Assembly: GCA_937127435.1 (NCBI GenBank)
Contig: CAKZLZ010000136.1
Coordinates: 1-46,416 of the forward strand
DNA: 46,416 nucleotides
Direction of reading: 5' to 3'
Source: an uncultured Verrucomicrobiota bacterium
GTDB lineage: Bacteria > Verrucomicrobiota > Kiritimatiellia > SS1-B-03-39 > UBA6053
Shown here in pieces: positions 40,306 through 46,416 of the stretch. The notes beneath the pieces were generated by a model. The model was not told the origin of the DNA. It saw only the letters and a program-made list of their open reading frames with translations, and ran no database searches. Within the stretch, counting starts at the first letter, position 1. Each line of letters opens with the position of its first letter. The translations under genes were made by a program, and so were the position numbers.

Positions 40306-43300
40306 ATGACTTTTTTCTGTAAACGAACCTGCCTGCTTTTCTTCTTCCTGCAATCCCTCTTGGGCTTTTCCGGGGAAGGGAGCCTGCTCTCGAATAATAT
40401 TGTGGAGGGAAAGTATAACCGGGACTTTCCGGAAAGCACAAAGTTGCAAGCCACGCAAATGACTGTGCAATGGGTGACGGAAGGGGAATTTGCCACGGAT
40501 GCGGAATCGATTTCTACCGGCGGGCAGGGGGCGAAGGTATTGTTTGACGGCAATACGGGCAGCAACTGGAAAAGCAGGACTTACAGCAAGTGGAGCGGGG
40601 GTAAATGGGTTACCATCATTGCGGATCTGGGAGCCGTACAGACGGTGCAGACTTTTGAGATTTGGGCCCTGCATGAGGCGACCCGGAGTACCGGATCTTT
40701 CACGGTGTTGCTCAGTGAAGATGGAGAAAACTTTACGTCACATGGAACGGTAACCAGTGAAGATCAGGCAAAGCAGTCGAAACAGATCATTAAAATGACC
40801 CTGGCTCTCGATGCGCCGGTGAACGCGCGTTATGTGCAGTTCCGCATGGAGAGGGGGGCCGGGGCCAAGCAGCAGCAGATTGCTGAAGTTGCCATTTGGG
40901 GCGAAGCGACCGGAGAAGTTTCGAAAGCGAGTCAGCAATCCAAACCGCAAGTACAACCCAAACCACAATCCCCCGCGCCGGCGAATGTAAAAACGGCGAC
41001 CGAGGTCATGGATTTGCATTTGCTCTCAAATAATATTCTTCCCGGGCGGAAGAACGACTCATTTCCTGCCGGAACCAAAGTGCAGGCGACAGATTTGAAA
41101 GTGACCTGGGTGAGTGAGGGGGAGTTTGCCACGGATTCAGAATCGATGTCGACCGGAGGCGAAGGGGCAAAGATGTTGTTTGACGGCAACACCGGTGACA
41201 ACTGGAAGAGTCGGTCTTACAGCAAGTGGAGCGGGGGCCAATGGGTGACGCTGGTGGCGGATCTAGGATCCCCGCATGCGGTACAGGCTTTTGATGTGTG
41301 GGCTTTGCATGAGGCTTCCCGTGATACCGAAGCTTTTTCGGTGCTGTTGAGTGATGATGGCAAAACCTTCACCCCTCATGGGTTGGTTAGCAGTGAGGAT
41401 CAGCCCCTGGAGAATAAAAAAATCATCAAGATGACACTGAAACTCGATGCGCCGGTAAAAGCGAGATACGTTAAATTCCGTATTCAGCGCCGCAAAAGTG
41501 CACGTCAGCAACAAATCGCAGAAGTTGCGATCTGGGGATCGCGTCCAGAGGAAGGGGTGCATTATCTGGGAGCGGACAGCCGTCCCAAAGTTCAGTTTAG
41601 GGTGGAGACGATTCAGTCGGGAGTGGTGAAAGTGGACTGGTCGGAAAACCGTCAAGTGCATGCAGGGGTCAGTAAATGGAATGTGTATGCCGGAGAAAAA
41701 TCTTTTGACAGTGTGGAGGATGCGGAAGTGACCCTGTTAAAAACCGTGCCGGGAACTGCATCCCACACACTGGTATTCCCGATGCAACCGGGCAAAGAAT
41801 ATGTGTTCGGCGTGACGGCGGTCTATTCACCCGGAGAGTATGCGTTGGTGAATCCGGTACCGGTCAAAATGCCGCTGCCGTTGCAGTGCGACACCTTCGG
41901 GGACATGGTGGCGGTGAATCATTTTTGGGGAGGCGGCGGTCACCGGGTGAGCCGCGGTCCGGATCAGGAATCGTATGACAAAGTGGCTTTGGACCTGTTG
42001 GGGAAGTCGGGGATCAAACAGACCCGCTGGTGGTCGGTGGATCCGAAAATCTATCAGATGTTTTATGAAAAAGGGGTGGGGGTTTATACCTATCCGCACA
42101 GCCGCAATATTCAGGAAGCCTCCAAGTTGGGGGTTTATGCTTTTTCCGGTCCGGGCAACGAACCGGATTTAAAAACCACGCCGATTTCGACTTATGTAAA
42201 ACACTTGAAAGGTGTTTACGAAAAAATGCAGCGGGAAAATCCCGATGCCGTGGTCTGCGCCCCTTCAAGCGGACTTGAAGATTCTTCCATCGCCTGGCTG
42301 GATAAATTTTACCAAGAGGGCGGGAAAGATTATTTTGATGTGCTTGATCTGCATACCTACTGCAAGATCGCGGGCGGACATGTGGTACCGGAGGGCTATC
42401 CCAAAGGGGCGCCGGAGGCGATGTTCGATAACATGCGGAAGATTCATGAGATCTTGGAGAAATACGAGGATACGGACAAGCCGGTCATTTCGACCGAGTT
42501 TGGATACAGTGACGCTTTGGTGAACAATCCTTCGGGACGGATCACCCCACGGATTAAAGCGGAGTATTTGGTGCGCGGACTCATCATCCATCACGCTCTC
42601 GGTTTTGACCGGGTGTTTATGTATTCCTTCTGGGATGAAGGTGAAGATATCAATTTCTCCGAACACCGTTTTGGATTGTTGGATTATAATTTGCAGAAGA
42701 AGGAGGCCTACTACGCGGTGGAGACATCGCTAAAAGAAATTGGGGACTGTGCATTGGAAGCACCGGTGAAAGGTTTGGCCTCCCCCTCATATGGCTATGT
42801 GTATGTAAAGGCGGAGGATGCCGGTCAGGTGGCGGTGATCTGGGACGGGGCCTCTCCGAAAGAGGGGGTGTTTCAAACAAGTTCCCCTTCGGTAAAGGTC
42901 GTGGATATGTTTGGCAATGCGGATGAGTTGTTGCCGGACGACGACGGAAAATTTTCGGTTTCCTTTGGTTCTTCTCCGGTGTATCTGCATACCGATGCAC
43001 CGATTTCCGTGGTTCAGGTTTCGCCTGCCCGTGTGGTTGCCGGCGCAGGTCCGGTGGTGCCGTTGTTGGTTCAGAAACAGGTCATTGTAGCAGAGGATGC
43101 GGAAGGGGCTAGCTTGCCGGTGGAGTTGAGCAATCCCAATGACCGTGAAATTCCTTTAACTTTGGTGATCGTGGACAAAGAAGGGAAAACCCTGTCAGAA
43201 CTGGCATTCACGGCGCCGGCTTTACAGACGTCATTGGCGGCAGTACCGCTACCACGTTTAAAAAACAGTACGCTTGATCGGCTGAAGCTGAATGTGGTGG

Positions 43301-44142
43301 AACCCCAACCTTCCGGAATTGGATCGCGGGTGACGACCACCGCCTTTTATCTGCGAAGCCTGCAGGCGGCCCCTGAGGCTGCGCAAACAAAAGAAGTGAT
43401 GTTTCCGCTCATTGAGAATCCGGTGTACCTGTTAAGCAACGCCGACCTGGCCGTGACCATTGATGCCTGGCGCGGAGGCCGTCTGTTGGAATTTATTGAC
43501 CGGAAGAGTGCAAGCAATCAGGTGCGCATTGATTACGGCGTACTGCCGAATATTGATAACATTCCTTTTGCGTTCGGGATCTGGGATTCCTTTAGTGGAA
43601 AATTAAAAAACGACCCCATGGAGATTGTGGAGGCCAAGGATGGACGTTTGATACTCACCGGGAAATCCGGTGCGCTGGAGGTGACGCAAACCTGGACCCT
43701 GGCTGGAAATACCTTGTCGCTTGCGATGAAGGTCGACAATCCGACAGGAGCAGAGCAGAAGTTTTCCTACCGCAGCCATCCGGAATACACCGTCGGTGGA
43801 GTGGGAGAGTCGGTAACGGATGTGCTGGGCTTTCCCCGGGAAAACCGTTTTGAAACCCTGCCGTTCTGGAGTGGGTTGGGTAAAAAAGAATCCGGTGAAC
43901 TTTTCGGAAGCTGGTGGGCGGCGGTCGACACTGCAAACGGAATGGCGTTGAAGCAGCAGATTTCCGGAGAGGGCTGGGCGGAGCCGGGAATTTGGTTTGG
44001 TCAGGGACACTACAACGTGGAGCTGGCAACCGAACGAGGATTTGAAATTGCCGCCGGAAAATCCTGGGAGGGGACACTCGAATGGTCGCTGCATCATGTG
44101 GACGGCGGGGATGTGCAAAAGGTTCTGGAGTCCCTGCGGTAA
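40306..44142 (+). CDS. Secreted glycosidase with two discoidin domains and a clan-A TIM barrel (1278 aa)
   Basis: After a signal peptide (residues 1-23) two homologous F5/8-type-C (discoidin) domains follow at about 25-208 and 245-430, joined by a Pro/Gln/Lys linker. Each ends with IAEVAIWG. A fibronectin-like segment (about 435-525) follows. The catalytic TIM barrel (about 530-830) has an acid/base Glu619 in GPGNEPDL and a probable nucleophile Glu731 in VISTEFGYSD, the NEP and E pair typical of GH-A clan families such as GH39 and GH5. The C-terminal third is a set of beta-sandwich domains. Family assignment within the clan is open. The enzyme is secreted and probably acts on a complex polysaccharide. 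Confidence 0.8.
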   Translation: MTFFCKRTCLLFFFLQSLLGFSGEGSLLSNNIVEGKYNRDFPESTKLQATQMTVQWVTEGEFATDAESISTGGQGAKVLFDGNTGSNWKSRTYSKWSGGKWVTIIADLGAVQTVQTFEIWALHEATRSTGSFTVLLSEDGENFTSHGTVTSEDQAKQSKQIIKMTLALDAPVNARYVQFRMERGAGAKQQQIAEVAIWGEATGEVSKASQQSKPQVQPKPQSPAPANVKTATEVMDLHLLSNNILPGRKNDSFPAGTKVQATDLKVTWVSEGEFATDSESMSTGGEGAKMLFDGNTGDNWKSRSYSKWSGGQWVTLVADLGSPHAVQAFDVWALHEASRDTEAFSVLLSDDGKTFTPHGLVSSEDQPLENKKIIKMTLKLDAPVKARYVKFRIQRRKSARQQQIAEVAIWGSRPEEGVHYLGADSRPKVQFRVETIQSGVVKVDWSENRQVHAGVSKWNVYAGEKSFDSVEDAEVTLLKTVPGTASHTLVFPMQPGKEYVFGVTAVYSPGEYALVNPVPVKMPLPLQCDTFGDMVAVNHFWGGGGHRVSRGPDQESYDKVALDLLGKSGIKQTRWWSVDPKIYQMFYEKGVGVYTYPHSRNIQEASKLGVYAFSGPGNEPDLKTTPISTYVKHLKGVYEKMQRENPDAVVCAPSSGLEDSSIAWLDKFYQEGGKDYFDVLDLHTYCKIAGGHVVPEGYPKGAPEAMFDNMRKIHEILEKYEDTDKPVISTEFGYSDALVNNPSGRITPRIKAEYLVRGLIIHHALGFDRVFMYSFWDEGEDINFSEHRFGLLDYNLQKKEAYYAVETSLKEIGDCALEAPVKGLASPSYGYVYVKAEDAGQVAVIWDGASPKEGVFQTSSPSVKVVDMFGNADELLPDDDGKFSVSFGSSPVYLHTDAPISVVQVSPARVVAGAGPVVPLLVQKQVIVAEDAEGASLPVELSNPNDREIPLTLVIVDKEGKTLSELAFTAPALQTSLAAVPLPRLKNSTLDRLKLNVVEPQPSGIGSRVTTTAFYLRSLQAAPEAAQTKEVMFPLIENPVYLLSNADLAVTIDAWRGGRLLEFIDRKSASNQVRIDYGVLPNIDNIPFAFGIWDSFSGKLKNDPMEIVEAKDGRLILTGKSGALEVTQTWTLAGNTLSLAMKVDNPTGAEQKFSYRSHPEYTVGGVGESVTDVLGFPRENRFETLPFWSGLGKKESGELFGSWWAAVDTANGMALKQQISGEGWAEPGIWFGQGHYNVELATERGFEIAAGKSWEGTLEWSLHHVDGGDVQKVLESLR

Positions 44143-44163
44143 ATATAGCTGCAGACCATTTAT

Positions 44164-44460
44164 GTGAATCAGGACGGGGATGGAAAAGTAGAGGCGCAAT
44201 GGCGGTTCGGTCTGCATGAACGGGGCGTCATCGCTTTATGGTGCAGTGTGCCTTTGCAACCTCATGACGATGTGCTCACGGGCAGAGAACTGCGGGCTCC
44301 GGGACCCGTTTCCGCCTGGGTGGTGTTGTGTGGAGACCTGACCGACTATGGTTCGCTTGAAGCCTTTGCCCGTGAATGCCGGAAGAGAGAACCCCGTTTT
44401 GAACAGGCCGGTTACACCTTACATATGACAGAGACCGTCGCTACGCAATGGCTGGAGTAG
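44164..44460 (+). CDS. Hypothetical small protein or gene fragment (98 aa)
   Basis: The start is a GTG and there is no clear ribosome binding site. The peptide VIALWCSVPLQPHDDVLTGRELRAPGPVSAWVVLCGDLTDYGSLEAFARECRKREPRFEQAGY is well-formed but short and has no recognised family. In-frame stops lie directly upstream, so it may be the C-terminal remainder of a longer broken gene. It is 21 bases after the glycosidase stop on the same strand. Confidence 0.35.
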   Translation: MNQDGDGKVEAQWRFGLHERGVIALWCSVPLQPHDDVLTGRELRAPGPVSAWVVLCGDLTDYGSLEAFARECRKREPRFEQAGYTLHMTETVATQWLE

Positions 44461-44589
44461 ATGGTCTGTTACCCGGGTTTATATTAAATATGGCGGCCGG
44501 ATATACCATGTACACGTGGGGGAATCTCTGTAGAATTGAAAAGATATAAAAATCCCATAATTTTTTCTGTTTTACTCTAAAGGCACCCC

Positions 44590-46242
44590 ATGAAAAAGAA
44601 CCCATCCCCATTTTCCGTACGCTCCGGCAGACTTCTTACCGCCGCCTGTTTGGTCGTTTTATCCTTCCCTCTTGCTCGCGCACAAACGTGGACGCCGACG
44701 GCCACGGGCACCTATGATTGGGACAACAATGCGAATTGGAGTGCGAGTCCGTTTCCAAATGCAGTTGATGCGTCGGCAGCTTTTTCGGTTGATTTGGCCA
44801 ATCCCCAGACCGTGAATTTGAATCAAACCATTACGGTGGGATCTATGAGTTTCCTGGATGATGGCGCGACCAAGGGTTCCAGTACTTTCAATTTGGCCGC
44901 GGGAACGAGTGGCAGTCTGATCCTTCAAACCTCTTCGGGCAATGCCCTGGTTTCCATGAGCGCTGCCGATTCTGCAAGAAAGCCCAATGTCACGGTATCA
45001 GCTGATATTACGGTGAACAGCAATACTACTTTTGACACTTCAAATAGTGGAAGCACCTCCAAGCAGTTCACATTGAGTGGTAGCTTGAGCGGTTCAGGAA
45101 CAATCACCAAGGATGGATCGAAAGGCCGGCTTACGGTGACAGGAGACAACAGTGCGTATACGGGGACCTGGATTCTCGATGGAGGGGTATCGACCAGTTA
45201 TTTCCGGGTCAGTGCCGATAATAATTTGGGAGCGGTGCCCGTATCTTCTACAAACAATATTATTGTCAACAGTAACGCCACCATGGAATTTACCCCCGGC
45301 ACCTATACCCTTCATGCCAATCGGGATATTTTGGTGAACAGTGGATCATTGGCTCTGGCAGCCACTGCATGGAATACTTATGTGACCATTGCCGGGGATA
45401 TCAGCGGGGCAGGAGGAATTACCCGTTCTGTGGATAAAGGGAACTCTCCTCACATCACGCTCTCGGGTAACAACACCTATACCGGACAGACCCGTATTAC
45501 CCATGGTAGATTGCGGGCCGGATCTACCCAAGCCTTCGGGGTTGATTCGGAAGTTGTGATGGGAACAGGTACCTACGACAAGAACAACATATTGGACCTG
45601 AACGATTTCGATAACGCCATTGGTTCGCTGTCAGGGGGGAATACGACGAAGGGGCTGGTTGATCTGGGGTCTGCAACTCTCACCACGGGAAGCAATGATA
45701 TGTCGACGAACTATTCGGGTATCATCTACGGCACCGGTGGCTTGACCAAGGTCGGCACCGGCACCATGACTTTATCAGAAGTGAACACCTACACCGGTGT
45801 CACGACGATTAATGGCGGCACCTTGGAAATTGATGCTTCCGAACGGCTCGACGATGCCAGCGCTCTGGTTTTGGGTGGCGGGACTTTTGGTACAGGCGGA
45901 TTCAACGAAACCCTGTATACCTTAACGCTTAACAGCAACTCAACTCTCGATTTCGGTGCCGGAACTTCCGCGCTGGCCTTTGCCGACAGTTCTGCGATCA
46001 GCTGGTCCGGAACGTTGGCACTTGCGAACTTCGATATTGGAACCGATTCTTTGCAATTCGGCGCTTCCGGGGCGGCCCTTACGGCAGGACAACTGGACGC
46101 GATCTCCCTGGATGGTTATTCGGCATCGCTCGACGCCGGTGGTTTCGTGACCTTTGCCGTTATCCCCGAGCCATCCACTTTTATGCTGGTCGGCATTTCC
46201 ATGATGGCATTGGTGGCTTCGCGTTCGCGCAAACGCAACTGA
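44590..46242 (+). CDS. Secreted PEP-CTERM protein with autotransporter-type beta-strand repeats (550 aa)
   Basis: A signal peptide (residues 1-31, ending ARAQ) precedes TWTPTATGTYDWDNNANWSASPFPN, the start of many PEP-CTERM/autotransporter-associated beta-strand proteins. Repeats follow with GTITKDGSKGRLTVTGDNSAYTG, GGITRSVDKGNSPHITLSGNNTYTG and GGLTKVGTGTMTLSEVNTYTG, each with a GxLTxxGxGTxTLxGxNTYTG pattern at about 70-110-residue spacing. The end is VIPEPSTFMLVGISMMALVASRSRKRN, a full PEP-CTERM signal. It is the longest of three such proteins in the window. The protein is probably a surface or matrix component. Confidence 0.88.
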   Translation: MKKNPSPFSVRSGRLLTAACLVVLSFPLARAQTWTPTATGTYDWDNNANWSASPFPNAVDASAAFSVDLANPQTVNLNQTITVGSMSFLDDGATKGSSTFNLAAGTSGSLILQTSSGNALVSMSAADSARKPNVTVSADITVNSNTTFDTSNSGSTSKQFTLSGSLSGSGTITKDGSKGRLTVTGDNSAYTGTWILDGGVSTSYFRVSADNNLGAVPVSSTNNIIVNSNATMEFTPGTYTLHANRDILVNSGSLALAATAWNTYVTIAGDISGAGGITRSVDKGNSPHITLSGNNTYTGQTRITHGRLRAGSTQAFGVDSEVVMGTGTYDKNNILDLNDFDNAIGSLSGGNTTKGLVDLGSATLTTGSNDMSTNYSGIIYGTGGLTKVGTGTMTLSEVNTYTGVTTINGGTLEIDASERLDDASALVLGGGTFGTGGFNETLYTLTLNSNSTLDFGAGTSALAFADSSAISWSGTLALANFDIGTDSLQFGASGAALTAGQLDAISLDGYSASLDAGGFVTFAVIPEPSTFMLVGISMMALVASRSRKRN

Positions 46243-46416
46243 GCTCCGGCCGGACTTAAACCGGCATTCAGAAATTTATTATCCCGCTGGTTATGAAGCG
46301 TTTTCGATCGGATCACAGGATCTGCCCGGAATGGCACGTACTTAAGCCATATTTGGTATCAAAATGATGAGAAACATGCCCCCGGATGGTGGGCAACGCA
46401 GTAAGCCCGGGGTAAA

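Overview
The window looks like a chromosome segment of a polysaccharide-degrading member of the Verrucomicrobiota, possibly Opitutae. This is an inference from gene content, not from a marker gene. The supporting content is three secreted proteins ending in PEP-CTERM tails, two with autotransporter-type beta-strand repeats, a giant pseudopilin-like exporter-class protein, two RAYT transposases each surrounded by its own repeat family, and a rich set of carbohydrate enzymes (GH2, GH10, a TIM-barrel glycosidase with tandem discoidin domains, a GH94-like protein, SGNH esterase, beta-helix protein). No rRNA, tRNA or CRISPR array was recognised.

Positions 1-4400 form an accessory island. It holds the C-terminal remnant of a group II intron reverse transcriptase, then a leftward run of small genes: membrane proteins, a HigB/HigA-type toxin-antitoxin pair and a zinc-ribbon protein. 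The genes are separated by imperfect stem structures that resemble integron attC sites. The intron remnant points opposite to the genes, as group IIC-attC introns do. I read this as a relic integron cassette array without a visible integrase; this is a hypothesis.

Positions 4873-10298 carry a leftward SGNH hydrolase followed by a tightly coupled four-gene unit: ExbB/TolQ-like channel, ExbD/TolR-like protein, an inner-membrane-anchored coiled-coil protein in the place of TonB, and a large periplasmic proline-rich/coiled-coil protein with a C-terminal carbohydrate-binding-like domain. This is the best candidate for a little-described system: a proton-motive-force-driven envelope machine with unusual long-reach partners. 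Next come a BASS-type transporter with two small genes (10556-12543), a GH94-like protein and rhamnulokinase (12779-17591), a histidine phosphatase, and a GH10 enzyme (18528-19838).

Positions 19878-21240 hold RAYT-1 between two direct copies of a roughly 400-bp repeat block. A three-gene sugar oxidoreductase operon follows (Gfo/Idh/MocA, SDR, MDR; 21380-24154), then a leftward secreted protein with a 1158-residue pseudopilin-like protein. A GH2 beta-galactosidase-type gene (28965-32132) and RAYT-2 (32612-33064) are embedded in a second repeat family whose units are built of perfect hairpins and occur as inverted pairs.

Positions 33444-46242 hold three PEP-CTERM proteins, a beta-helix protein with a decayed partial paralogue, a LacI-type regulator and a 1278-residue secreted glycosidase. 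AT-rich motifs with a central CG lie upstream of the regulator, the glycosidase, one PEP-CTERM gene and the pseudopilin-like gene; at the glycosidase the motif sits directly on a promoter. They are candidate operators of the LacI protein. Together the right two-thirds reads as a plant or algal polysaccharide utilisation region in which secreted enzymes release sugars, rhamnulokinase and the oxidoreductases process them, and the LacI protein may report the inducer.
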